A DNA stretch of 64,000 bases from Lotus japonicus (taxonomy: Eukaryota > Streptophyta > Magnoliopsida > Fabales > Fabaceae). The DNA is taken from assembly GCF_012489685.1 (NCBI RefSeq), contig NC_080043.1, positions 13,572,223-13,636,222 on the forward strand. The letters run 5' to 3'. Below the pieces are notes generated by a model. It saw only the letters and a program-made list of their open reading frames with translations, had not been told where the DNA came from and made no database searches. Positions 42,990 to 54,485 of this stretch are shown here, one piece after another. The position numbers and the translations under genes were made by a program. Each line of letters opens with the position of its first letter. Within the stretch, counting starts at the first letter, position 1.

Positions 42990-43855
42990 AACTTTATCTT
43001 CTAGATGAGATCACCATCTTCTCCAAAAACAAGGGAGACATTGCTAGTACTTACCAGAGTCTTTTCAGATACTGCTCCACCTAGACAATTTCTCTTCACA
43101 TGCCCAGACTTTCCACACTTCCAGTATGCTAGATTCTTTGCATGGATCTTCTTCACATTAGCCCCACTTATAGTTCGCCACACCGAGTTTGATGAGGAAG
43201 TTTCATTGTTTTTCATTCTCTTTTCTTCAAAAATAATTTTACTTGAAACTTCTTCAAAACTCAAAGTTGCATTCCCATACATCAAAACAGGTTTCAGATG
43301 TACATAGAAGATGGAAGCGACAATATGAGCCTTAACGCTTTATCTTCATCATAAACTTTTACTTCAATAGATTCCAGCTCGGAGATAATATTATTCAAAG
43401 TACAGAGATGATAAGAGATTTTGGTACCTTCATCCATGCGCAGATTGTGGAATTGCTCCTTCAGCAACAACCGATTTGAGATACACTTTATCTGATACAA
43501 CCCTTCAAGCTTCTCCCAGAGTCCCTTGGCTGATGTCAGATTCAGCATATTTGCAAGAAAATTCTTTGCCAAACACAGACGAATTGCACTTGCAGCTCTC
43601 AAATCCAATTCCTCTCACTCGTACGCCTCCATGTTTGAAGTGTTTCCTTTCAGCGCCTTGTGTAATCCTGATTGTATCAACACATCCTTTACTTGTACTT
43701 TTCACAGGCCAAAGTTGATTTTTCCATCAAACTTCTCTATGTCAAACTTCATTCCACTTGAGTAAGACATAGTATCTGGATAGGTCACCCTTCTTCAGTA
43801 TCTGTACAATATTACAAAATTGTGATATCTCCTCGAATTGAAGCTCTGATACCAC
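42990..43855 (-). pseudogene. Ty1/Copia gag relic with primer-binding site
   Basis: On the minus strand, next to the LTR, GTGGTATCAGAGC (43,845-43,857) matches the initiator-tRNA-type primer-binding site. A gag frame follows: MSYSSGMKFDIEKFDG, then LTSAKGLWEKLEGLYQ and DEDKALRLILSLPSS (UBN2-type gag). Next comes a zinc knuckle in which the first Cys is replaced (YWKCGKSGHVKRNC). At least two in-frame stops occur near the start (TGA for Trp in FGLW, and before EELDLRAAS). No pol domain follows. It is a defective element. Confidence 0.75.
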
Positions 43856-44297
43856 TGTTGGGAAACAGTGGTACTGAAGAAAAATAAGAACACAATCACA
43901 ACACAAGGAAATAACGTGGAAACTCTAAATCTACAGAAAAACCACAGACGTTATCTAAACCGACAACCAGAGAATAACACTATGTGAAAATTGTTACAAC
44001 AAACAAATATTCTCATTCACCCACAACCCCAGTACACCCAAAGTTATTTATTTGAACTACTCCTCACAACACTCTAATACAGGAGTATAAGAACAGAGCA
44101 AACAAAGACTCTAGGAAGCTTCACTCACTTTCTGAAATCTGAAGTTGTGTTGAGACCCCTTTTTATATCTATCTCCTTAATCTAAAGAATTCCAAATTCT
44201 CTTTTCCAATATGCAAACACATGTGTCACATTCACAAAACATGCTCTAATCCACCGTCCATAGTTTTGCCATATTTTTAACACATTGCAATCAACTT
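43856..44297 (-). mobile_element. LTR of the Copia relic
   Basis: The LTR end TGTTGGGAAACAGTGG (plus orientation) abuts the primer-binding site. The LTR should extend away from gag toward about 44,170-44,297. Its outer end is unclear because a hAT end starts at 44,298. No second LTR is in the window. Confidence 0.55.
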
Positions 44298-44425
44298 CAG
44301 TGGCGGATCCAGGACCCGAGGTTAGGGGTTCAAATTTTTCAAATGAACACATCAATAAAAATATAATTATAAACCACTTTAATATAATTATAAACCACTT
44401 TAATATATTTATACATAAGAAATTA
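44298..44425. mobile_element. hAT element 3, left end only
   Basis: CAGTGGCGGATCCAGGACCC, then GGGGTTCAAATTTTTCAAAT and GAACACATC. This matches the left ends of hAT elements 1 and 2. I found no right end (GGGTCCGCCCCTG) before RBM48, so the copy is truncated. It contains a 25-bp tandem duplication (ATAATTATAAACCACTTTAA). Confidence 0.7.
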
Positions 44426-44429
44426 TACA

Positions 44430-44955
44430 AGTAATAGTTGTCCTCTACGTGATTTCATATTCTGAAATTGTTGAACAACTTACACTAACACTAACAATCA
44501 TTTTCTCCCCTCAATCGAGGGAAAACTGAATAAAGTTAAATCTTCCATAAAACTTGCAGAAAAATATAAAAGAGACTTTCTCTTATCATTGTACTTATTA
44601 ACGAAAATAGCAGCCAATAAGTTAAAACAGAGGAAAAAGCATCAATCACTTGAAATTTTGTATTTACAAATATTTATGTATATATGCACTTGCATATTTA
44701 TGTATATATGCACTTGCATAACTTGTGTGGTACGTAAACTACTAAAATATTTAACACAACCATCATAATATGATCATCAGTTATGATATTTCCCTAAGCC
44801 CTGAAAATAATAAAAATCAGAATTTTCATTGAAGATATGGTGAATCAGCTATTCCACGTACTTGATTTGAGTCCTATAAAAACACATCTTATCAATTTAC
44901 AACAAATTGAGACTGAAAAAAAGATCATAATTGTATACAACTCTAACTTCACATA
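44430..44955. other. 3' flank of RBM48
   Basis: AT-rich, probably including the RBM48 3' UTR. It has a two-copy 24-bp tandem repeat TTTATGTATATATGCACTTG at about 44,664-44,718. No gene. Confidence 0.45.
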
Positions 44956-44957
44956 TA

Positions 44958-47012
44958 TTAAATCCTCCTCCTATTATCAACTCTTGATTTCTTTGATACA
45001 GGTCCATCCTGTAGATGCTCTCCACTGGATTGAATCTAGATGGGAAGGAGAAATTGATTCAAAGTTCAACACACTCATAAAATATTTCAAAAGATATTCT
45101 GAAATAGAATAATCACCTTATCGAGCTTATCGCGGACAACCTTTACTGTTTGATTCATGGAATGGGAAGCAAAATAATCCTGTTTATAGGACATGTTAGT
45201 ATGAGACTGAGGTAATAGATGAAAAATCAAATAACACTTTTTCTTTCCACATAACATTCCAGATAAATAAAAAAATAAATATGTCTAATAACATGGGAAA
45301 TTTCTATATCAAATCCACCAATCCATGTCCTAACAGATTGCAACAAACATTACAACTGTGAAACAAGAATTACCATCATAGATATGAAAATAGTTGAACA
45401 TTTAGATAATACTAGTGAATACATGTTTCTTCCAATTGGTTCTCGTCTAAATTAAATTCAGGACGTCTTAAGACATATTCTAGCAACATTTATTGCAAGG
45501 AAGAATTTTGTTCATTCCCACCCAAAATATCTCCACCAATTCGAGGAAGTGACTAACCTCATTAGAAGAAACTGTTCTTTTTTGAAGATTACCGTTGTGC
45601 GACCTTCCTTCAAATGCTAGATCCCTATGGTCAAGAAAAGAATCATTTATCCGCAATGCCTTAGCTTCAGGTGGAAGCAAGGAACTGTTGTGCATTTGGA
45701 AAAATAAAATTACCTTTCAGTATGATCTAAATTTTCTGATAGGGAAGTGGTCTTTGAGGTAATCGAAGGCCTAGATCCTGAGGCTGCAGTCACTTGAGGT
45801 CTTCTAGCTAATAGCATGGGGTTTAGGGAATACATTAAATAAGTTGATAAAATGCCATTACCATAATTCACTTATCAAGCATTAATAGTTAGTCTTATAT
45901 AGCATGCCTAACTGCCAATGTTTAAAAATAAGCTTTAACTTACGGTTCAAACGTGCTAAAACCTCCCTTCTTCTTCCCTCTAATTTATCCTTTGTGTCTG
46001 AGAGACTCTCAAAATGGGGAGCATATGAAACCTGCAGTCGGTTCCCAAGGAAAACAAAATCATCCAGTTTTCTTTTTGCAAACCTGAAAATTATAGGTGG
46101 AAAGAGCATGCAGAGAAGAATATCAACTCACTTCTGATACCATGTTAAGATGGAGAGTGAAAAGGAAGAAACATATTTTCATTCTATTACTTGTGATGCA
46201 TATATATAGTTCACGACTAAAACTAACAGAAAACCATACTAATTCTAATAATAATAACTAACTGCTAACTGATTTCACAATCCTGATAACTTTTGTTATA
46301 GGCTTCTTCATGAAAAATTCACTTAAAAATTGAGTGTGTTTGTTTTGACTTTCTTAAAAAGGAAACCAGAATCTAAAGAAAAACTAGATTTCTCATTATT
46401 TTTAGAAGCTACTTTATGTAACTTTTGAATAAAAAAGAATTACAGGTGCTTTATAATTGTAACAAAATAAAGAATAACTTCATATAAAATCTATAAGAAA
46501 TAAATCATTTTGTTAAGCATCCTTAGGCTGTTCAAACATAATAAACCCTACACCCAAATTCATAATATAACTACTTCATGTAGAAGCAAGGGAAGACCTG
46601 GCATTGTTGAAAAGGCGGAATTTAATCCAATAGACATCGGTGAAGGGCTCACAATCCTCTGCATCCATTGGGTGACACCTAAAGAATGAAGCTATTTGAG
46701 AAAAACAAGGAGAATAAAGGCGCACTCTGCAAAGTCATTAAATAGACTTACTCCTCAATCTCTCCATAGGATGAAAACAATTGCCTCAAATCATCTCCGC
46801 AACCTAATGCTGGAACATTCCGCACAATCAAATATCTGTACACTCCAAAAAAAAACACAATTCAATAAGGTTCCAAACACTGATATGAAAACCAAGCAAT
46901 ATATAAAACTGATGAAATCATCAATTTGATGGGTAATAGAAGGAGCTGACCTGGATTCATCACAGACCGTGTAGACGCAAACCGCAGGGGACTCATCTTT
47001 GTAACGAGGCAT
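44958..47012 (-). CDS. RBM48: RBM48-type RNA-binding protein (minor spliceosome factor)
   Basis: Eight coding exons join in phase to 242 residues: 46,951-47,012; 46,752-46,835; 46,598-46,678; 45,944-46,083; 45,714-45,807; 45,558-45,684; 45,117-45,179; 44,958-45,035. Conserved blocks: MPRYKDESPAVCVYTVCDES; the RRM with YLIVRNVPALGCGDDLRQLF, DVYWIKFRLFNNA and RFAKRKLDDFVFLGNRLQVS; then YAPHFESLSDTKDKLEGRRR; the tail SMNQTVKVVRDKLDK; and the basic end DNRRRI. The family works with ARMC7 in U12-type intron splicing in maize and human, in the nucleus. Every junction is GT/AG. An acceptor AG lies directly before the ATG (GTATAG|ATG), so translation starts at an exon edge, and a 5'-UTR exon is expected upstream. 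Length and motifs look normal; the gene appears intact. Confidence 0.93.
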
Positions 47013-48062
47013 CTATACAGAGGAATTGGAAGAAAAAGGTGCATGAACAGCTTATGTGTAGCACTGGAGACAATAAGGGTCAAAATTGATAAATCATGGG
47101 TTATAGAGGTTAGCCCAGCCTACATAAAACACACAGGGCCAACATGCATGTGCGATAAATGTTATAAATAACTTCAGCCACAAATGATAGAAAACTAGAG
47201 GTAGAAAATTACAAATTGGCACATAACATAGACCAAAATTTCATAGAACGTCTTCTCTTCCAATAAGGTGTTTTTTTGCAGCTATCTAGTTATGAGAATG
47301 AAATTGAGGCATTTACAATTGACAAAACAATTCTATGCAGCAAATCATAATTTTCTTTCAGGAGAACAAAATTCCAACCTACATATCCATCAAAATGTAA
47401 CAAAATACTATAAGAAACAAAAGCTGAAATTACAACTAAAAGCATAGCCACAGCCTGGTGAATCAAATTATCAATCTAATTGAAAATCAAACTTTATACC
47501 AAACCAAATTTTCTTGGGAAAGTGTTTAAGCTCATTTCATGGAAATGCCCGTTAAGCAGATAATTAGTGTGGCCATGAAAACCCCATAACCAAAATTCCA
47601 TTTAACAACAATACGGGAAATTAACGTCGATGACTCAATTCAAGCACAAGGTAGCAGCATTATTAATAGCGGAAAATAGCAGAAAGGCAAAAATCCGCTA
47701 GGTCAATCCCTCAGAGCAGCAAATAGCAAATAGCGATGAGCCCTCAGAGCACTACGCTATAGCACCGTATTTGATAACATTGCAAGGTAGAACAAGAAAG
47801 CTAAATAAAAGACATTGGTAACAGTAAGGAGTGAAGAACTTCAAATGATTAGTGAAACCAGAGATTAATGCAACTTGGTTAATATAAACTAAACTAATCA
47901 TTCTGGTTTAAAGCAATTTAGCCATTCTAGGTTTTAGTTAATCCTTAACACTAATACTAACAAATTAGTCAATTCCTTTCAAAATCCTAAATGTTCCAAA
48001 AACGAAATCATGTGGAAAGCTATAACAGATTGACATAGACATTTACTGAGACAATTGATAAC
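47013..48062 (-). other. 5'-UTR intron of RBM48, proximal part
   Basis: Non-coding by inference. Near 47,655-47,790 there are imperfect inverted repeats around AATAGCGG..AATAGCAG and CTACGCTATAGCACCG, possibly an old MITE. Nothing else recognised. Confidence 0.4.
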
Positions 48063-49875
48063 CAGTGGCGGATCCAGGACCCCAGGGTCAGGGGGTTCAA
48101 ATTTTTCAAATGAACACATCGGTATACCAAACAGTTTATAGACTTACCTTAAATTGAACCAGGTAATAACAAGAACGGAAGAAGCCAAGAGAACAAAATA
48201 CAAGTAAGGAAATGAAGGAAATAAGATAAGTGCGACAAAAAATACAGCAATACATGAACCATATACTAATGATATCCCACCATCTTCTTCAAGGAAAGAC
48301 TTTAGAAAAAAACCTCATTAAAACCTTACTAGGAAAAACCCCCGGGAAAACCTAGTAAAGGAAAAAGTACCAATTTCTAAAATCTAAGGTAACCACCAAG
48401 AAGGAATAAAAGCAGATAAGAGAATTAGCCTCCTCCAACACTCCACTGCCCAAATGCCTTCAGCCAGAATATATCCAAAGGAAGAACCTGCCTCACAAAT
48501 TAAAACAATGTGCAGTAAAAGACCTGCACTAAATCAGCTCCCCTCTTCGGTGCTCCTTCCATTATAGTATAAGTAGCAGTAGCCATCTCCATTTGAGTGT
48601 AATCGTCATAAATTGGTGTCAATTCATAGCTGAATTTAATTCCACCACAAACAAAACTTATTGCCTAAACAGCACCTTGCAAGAAAACCACCTTAATACT
48701 TATGCAGACACAATAGCAAGTCCCTACCGTGCATACCACCACTTCGTGCACTATAATTAATATCACAACCTAACCAGCCATATAAAATTCAATGGCATCA
48801 TGACAATAAAACACACCCTGCAGCCAACACTTTGATCCTCTCTACAACCTGCCAAATAACTGCAGTATGTGAACCCACATCAAATCTGAGTTATGCTCTC
48901 CTTCAAATTCTGCAGCCATTCGAACACAGAGTATACACATGCACCCTTTTTACTTTTTAGCTTTAATCCACACTCAGGACCTTCATCCATACCTTCAACC
49001 AAATACTTTAAGTATCATCAATGCATTCCATAGGTTCATTAAGCCATTCAGCAAAAGAATGAATAAAGCTACTATTTTTTGCACGTAACCAGGTCCAAGC
49101 CTTCACCTTTACCAGTTCAAAAATTTCCACTGGATTCACAGCTTCTTCCCTAAAAACAGAAGCATTTCTATAATATTCATTATTCAATCCCATGAACCTT
49201 CACTATTCCCTCAATGCATACAATACGCATATAATATTCATTATTCAATCCCATGAAAAATTTCAACTTTCTCACGAATACAAAATAAACCATAAAATCC
49301 TCATCAACACAGGAGCCACCGCCCACTGCAAATCCCTCTCCAAGATTCCCCAACAAACAAGCCCAATCCAAACACACACCCCAAAATCCCAATTCTAAAA
49401 CAGCAAAAATCGATTACCCAGAAAGCGGAATGCGAATCGCAGAATTCCATAGCTATGTACTCAAATCAAAAGCTGAAAAACAGAGAGAATTGAGAAATAG
49501 AGTAACAAAGAGGACCAGGAGAACGAACCTATGGATCGAGCTGGTGAATGGGGAAACCCGATGAAAAGTTAGAGACAAAAAGACAGAGTTTTGATTGAGA
49601 GAGTTAGATTTAGGTAGAGGCGCGGCTGGTATATTGTGTGGAGCAGTAGCGTGGTGCTGACTGGTGCCGTGATGGTGGCCGGTGGTGCACTGGTGCGTGT
49701 GTGCGTGCTTGACCTAGAGGGTTAGAGCTGAGTAGTTAGTGTGAGAGAGAGGGTCTGGGTGCAAATTAAAATTTTCAGGGGTTCAAAAAAATAATTGTAC
49801 AAGGGGGTCAGTAGAATTTTTTTTCTTTCAGGGGGTTCAACTGAACCCCCTCAGTCTAATGTGGGTCCGCCCCTG
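48063..49875. mobile_element. Non-autonomous hAT element 2 (1.81 kb) in the RBM48 leader intron
   Basis: Left end CAGTGGCGGATCCAGGACCC, right end GTGGGTCCGCCCCTG. Perfect 8-bp duplications TTGATAAC flank it at 48,055-48,062 and 49,876-49,883. Both subterminal regions are close to element 1: GGGGGTTCAACTGAACCCCC next to the right end, and GGTAATAACAAGAACGGAAG near the left. No transposase frame is seen. Confidence 0.92.
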
Positions 49876-49968
49876 TTGATAACAATTCATAGAAACAGTG
49901 ATGATTATGAGAGCTTTGAAGTTTTGAGAGGGAAATATCGAGGGAGCGAAACGATGGAGGAGACTCAC

Positions 49969-50060
49969 CGTCAGAGTTGAGAGACTGGCGGCGGAACGGA
50001 GAGGCGACACCGGCGATTCTGGTGAGTGATGACACACCAGCGGCACGGAACAGGCCAAGT
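49969..50060 (-). other. Probable 5'-UTR exon of RBM48
   Basis: The minus strand reads CTCTCAACTCTGACG then GTGAGTC, a strong donor at 49,968-49,967. The stretch before it is more GC-rich (CGCCGGTGTCGCCTCTCCGT) than its surroundings. It would pair with the acceptor immediately before the RBM48 ATG, giving a leader intron of about 2.96 kb. This is inferred from splice signals only. Confidence 0.5.
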
Positions 50061-50102
50061 GAGAGGAGAGATTGGCCTAAACCACCCGGTTCAATTTAAC
50101 AC

Positions 50103-50377
50103 CATCATCACGGGAATTGGGTTTGCCACCCCACCTATTGGGTTTGGCACCCCACTTTATTCAATACGGGAATTAAATTTCCGTATTCAATACGGAATTT
50201 ATCCGTATTTTTTTTATGCAATGAATGGTTGAAAATGTACCACATATGCTTAAATACAGTACGGTTTTTTAAGTTCTGTATTATTCGTATTAAATACGGA
50301 ACTTTAAATACCATATTAAATAAAGTGGGGTGCGAAACTCAATAGATGGGGTACCAAACCTAATTCTCCATCATCAC
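50103..50377. mobile_element. Mutator-like MITE with 9-bp duplication
   Basis: Element at 50,112-50,368 with inverted ends GGGAATTGGGTTTG and AAACCTAATTCTC and arms of about 58 bp. Perfect 9-bp repeats CATCATCAC flank it (50,103-50,111 and 50,369-50,377). Nine bases is the Mutator signature. It sits just upstream of the predicted RBM48 leader exon. Confidence 0.85.
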
Positions 50378-50379
50378 CC

Positions 50380-51295
50380 AATTTGTAGTAAAATACTAAA
50401 ATGTCCTCACTTAATGTTCCGCGACATAAAGCCCGCATCGTAACTTATTTCATTTGTTTACGAGATCTAAAACTCAAAATGTATTTCATTGTTTTACGTC
50501 TCGAGAGGTGTAATTTTCAAAATACAAAATGACGTGCTCCGAGATCTTAAAACATGAGATTATAAAACGTGTTATATGTGTTTTGGATTTTGCGATTTTT
50601 GGAAGACAAGCTTCAATCCATTCGGAAACCTGAAAACGTAGACATAAAGATTTTCAGTTCTTATTTATTGATCCTAGAAATGTAAACACTAATTTGCCTT
50701 CTAGATTTTAGAACCTGATATTTTTAATATAGATTTGCATTTCAAGTTTTAAAATCCGATAAGTTAAAACAAAACAATGCAAAATATGGAAAGATGAATG
50801 AATTTCAAGGAATAAGATTGTTACGAAGTAACCCAAAAGGAAGAGTAAACTCTAAAACTAAAGAATGACTCAAAAAAATACTCAAAGGTAATCAAATTAT
50901 AAGATAAGATAATTTAGACCCAAAGATTGCTTCGAGATGAGTCAAGGCAAATGATTGCTCCAACTATTAGGGCTTAGGGCTCAATTACATTATAACACCT
51001 TAGAACTTGGTGGGACATAGGAATGTCTCAAATGCCCTCTGAGTGGGACGCTCTTGGAAACTTGAAGAACTCATAGATTGGTTCTATTGTGACAATGTAG
51101 AGCAAAAAGTTATAAGAGACATGTAACATTGTGAGGCAAACTTGGATGCCCAAGTGGGTCTAATAGAAATGCAAACTTTGAATGTCAAAGTTAAGCATCA
51201 CTATAGGGAAAACCTGGAATATAAAATATAGAGAAATTCAAATACTGAGTGTTATATTAAAAGGCAGAAGAATCCACTTTATAGAACCTTGGTCC
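50380..51295. other. Gene-free spacer
   Basis: AT-rich; no gene, RNA or transposon boundary recognised. Confidence 0.45.
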
Positions 51296-51299
51296 CTCA

Positions 51300-52030
51300 T
51301 TCCCCTTAATTCGGTTGACGATATTTGCGGTTGCTGGTTGACATCTCTTCACATTCGTCGATACGAGAAGCAAATTGTTCACCTTTCCCCACTGTAACTT
51401 TCCAACATAAATAAGAAATGAGTAATGTATGCTCGGTAAAGGAAGCAGCTAGATGACAACAATCATGGATGATAGGCATAATAGCGGGATTACAAGATTT
51501 TGATTCTAATGCCCTGCCACGGCCAACGAATCTGACCAACACCGCATTGTCCATCCCTTACTCATTGATCATGGCAAGGCTCCATCTAAGCGCCATAGCT
51601 TCCGCCACTGTTGGATCCATTCGAGAGCTTTCAAGGTGCGTAGCAGCCACCACCATAGAAGCAACATGTGCCCTTGCAATGAAGCTAAAGCCAGTAGAGC
51701 TCAGACCTGTCCAACCAGCGTATATATTAATCTTTATTTGACCTTCCATGGGGGATTTCCATGCCGATTCCTTCAACCATTGCATAGGAGAAATCATAAT
51801 TATTTCAGGCTCAAGTAACTGATTTCAAACAGATTGGTGTTCCAAGCCTTCCAAATGGCCCACATCGCTTGAAAAAGACAAGCCAAGCTCTTAGCATCCT
51901 TATTCTCACAACAATCCCCGAGCCAAGTGAGGAAGTTGCCTTGTACTGCATCAAGCCCAAGGGATGGGTGAACCATGCCACCCTCGCTAATAAATTGTAA
52001 GACCCTAGAAATGTGATTAAGGGCATTTAA
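51300..52030 (-). pseudogene. LINE-derived RNase H region
   Basis: The minus strand holds broken blocks of a non-LTR retroelement C-terminus. First comes ARVAWFTHPLGL and LACLFQAMWAIW-like sequence (51,811-52,026, shifted frames). Then the RNase H domain IKINIYAGWTGLSSTGFSFI and DPTVAEAMALRWSLAM (51,558-51,797). Then PIIHDCCHLAASFTE (51,306-51,554, another frame). At least two frameshifts separate the blocks. Confidence 0.75.
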
Positions 52031-52239
52031 GTAATTTGACGTTATCCTAATATTATCTATATATTATTATGTGTGATTTATCTTGATTAAATATTCTTAT
52101 TTAATTGATTTTTTGAATTGATTATTATTGTTAGTTGAAAGGAAAATATTTCCCTTTAATGTGCGTGAGACATATGATACTTTTTTGAGGGAAATTTTTT
52201 TATTTGGATTTTTTTTGGTGAATGAGAAATCTAACAAAC

Positions 52240-52400
52240 GATTAAAGAACAATAGCTAAAATATCCCCAAACAAAAAGGCACAACAACATTTGGGGGAAC
52301 ATCAAGACTAGTAATGTCACACTACAAACGAGCACCCAAATTGGCAAGGCAATCCGCAAGGCCATTAGCTTCTCTAAGAATTTGGTGTATCAAACGTCCC
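52240..52400 (-). pseudogene. LINE RNase H C-terminal and 3'-end fragment
   Basis: The minus strand reads REANGLADCLANLGARL then a stop, then a T/C-rich 3' UTR ending in an A-run. 'RE-N-LAD-LAN-GA' is the usual end of plant LINE RNase H. It lies upstream of the RNase H domain at 51.5 kb in reading direction, so it belongs to a different insertion. Confidence 0.65.
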
Positions 52401-52412
52401 AATTAAGCGTAA

Positions 52413-52592
52413 GAATGATGGTTCAAGTGGTCATTACTTGATTCCCCTTAAGCAAGAGTTTGGGTTCGAGTCTTGTGAATGGAAAAACCCGGCTGGGAGA
52501 GTTAACCCCATCATATATGATGTGGATGTTCCTAGCTCGAACATGATTGTCTCTAAAGGAGGACACATGTCTTACACACAAAAAAATAGACT
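52413..52592 (+). repeat. SINE-like repeat
   Basis: Box-A-like GATGGTTCAAGTGGT, box-B-like TGGGTTCGAGTC (52,461-52,472) and the tail ACACACAAAAAAA. The layout is that of a tRNA-derived SINE, about 175 bp. Flanking duplications are not clear. The body differs from the GACATATGGGTTGGG family. Confidence 0.5.
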
Positions 52593-52594
52593 AA

Positions 52595-54240
52595 AAGTAT
52601 TTTCAAATTAAATTAACACTATTAAATTTTTTAACATCGGAAAGAAAATTAAAACTATTAACTTATTCCAAAATTAAATCAATGAAACTAAATTAAATAA
52701 TTTAATTTGTAAATTTAGAAATTAACATAATTCATAGATATAATTTAGAATAATCAATTTAATTTAAATTATAATTATAATTTAGTGTAAATATAATAAG
52801 AAAGAATCAACAAAATGAAAATTATTTGGAAATTAAAATAAATTTATAAAATTTAATTATAATTTTGTTTTAAAATTATAATTTAAATCATAAATAATTT
52901 ATAATTTAACTTTAAAAATAAATATATTTAGAAATAATTAAATAATAATAATTTTTTGGTTACAATTAAATTAGAATATAATTATGTGAATCAATCCCGT
53001 AAAAACAATTAAGTGAAACAATTAAAAAATGCTAATATAATTAAAATAAATTAGGTTAGAATTTAATTTGAAAAATAGAATAAATTTATTTTGAATTAAT
53101 TAGAATTTAAATGAGAAACAATCTATATATTGACTTTTTAATTTCTCATTATCAGAAATATGAATGAGTTCCTGACCCGACCCCCATCATGGGAGGACTT
53201 GTCGTACAATATACCTGATATGTTTACCCTGGCAAAAAATTAAAGAAACATTATGTTCTAAGGAAAAGATATATATTTTCTATTCTATGCTACCAGGAAT
53301 TTGCATGGAAATCCGAATGTGAAATATTTGCAATTGTTTAATCACTCATATAATCATGTACCAGATTTATCTTTTAAAAATTGAAACACGTACTGACCCC
53401 TGAGCACAACAAAATGAAATAGAAGATGAGGTGTTGGAAAGTCAATTATATACTAATTAATGACAGAACAGTATATCATGCTGATGCATGTCCAAAGATC
53501 AAGACTGCCTGATTTGAAAGGATTCTTTTGTAAAATCAAAGTCTTGATACTGTATCATTTTTGTTTAAATGTTTCATATTCCAATTATCCTAACTATGCT
53601 CACGTAGCAATTCAAAAAAATGTTTAAAATATGAGAAGCAAAATCAAATCATGATATTCAGCAAATAGCAAACAATTACTAAGAGGGTGGAATGCTTTTA
53701 AGTTCAAAGAAAGAGCAACAGAATTGATTTGAGACCTTTGAAAATTCTATATGGTTTTGGTCAAATGTAAAATGTTGGCTCTTAAAATTAGACAAAAGAC
53801 AAACACTACATTATACAGTTTGTGCTGACTTGTGAGTTGTACTAATAGGCGGGCCAAAGTGTTAAGCATGTCATGCACGTGCTTGAAAATAATTTGGATC
53901 CTCTGCTTTATTTTGCTGAGTTATAGACTTTTCTTTTTTTATAATCAACGGCTAGAATTAATCTTATAGTAAATAATTTATTACATTAAAGAGTTTATCA
54001 TGATTTATTGACGGTAAAGGCAGCAAAAACCGCAAATAATTTTAATTCGCATTCAAAATGGAATGGAGATCCCATATTATAGTAAACAAGACTATTGGAG
54101 AGTGAAGGGAAACAGTGTAGCACACCCCCAATAGTATGTCTTTAATCATAATGCAAAAGGTCAAATAGAATAATGATGAACAAGTCAGAATTGAGTTTGG
54201 TACAGCACCTTCTTTGCTTGTTTTTCAATTCAAAAATCAA
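52595..54240. other. Very AT-rich spacer upstream of the response regulator
   Basis: The first 600 bp (to about 53,150) is almost pure A/T with no elements recognised. 53,150-54,240 has more normal composition and probably includes distal promoter. Confidence 0.45.
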
Positions 54241-54248
54241 CTCCTAGA

Positions 54249-54306
54249 AGATCTGGCAGATTCTGGATGAAATCTGTGAGATCTTGCTTTCCAAACTGTC
54301 AGATTT
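54249..54306. promoter_or_regulatory. Cluster of type-B ARR-like sites before the response regulator
   Basis: Five AGAT(C/T) cores in 58 bp: AGATCT at 54,249, AGATTC at 54,258, AATCT at 54,271 (reverse), AGATCT at 54,279 and AGATTT at 54,301. They lie 180-240 bp upstream of the ATG. (A/G)GAT(T/C) is the known core bound by type-B response regulators, which activate type-A genes in response to cytokinin. Binding is inferred. Confidence 0.55.
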
Positions 54307-54485
54307 TCTTAGAGGATTTTTTGTATCTTCCTGACCATGATGTTCTGCCTTTTAAAATGTGACATCCTCATTCATCACTCACCTCATCCTTCTTTTACCC
54401 CTTAATTTCTCTTTTACTTTCTTCCTTCTCTTCTGGTCACTCTTCTTCTGCTTTGGCTTTCACTTGCATAATTGTTGTCCAAGTT

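Noticed and set aside
42990..44297. Intact Copia retrotransposon
   Set aside because: The gag frame has stops, the zinc knuckle lacks a Cys, no pol is present and only one LTR can be seen.
44837..45112. 91-codon plus-strand frame
   Set aside because: It is the antisense shadow of the last RBM48 exon.
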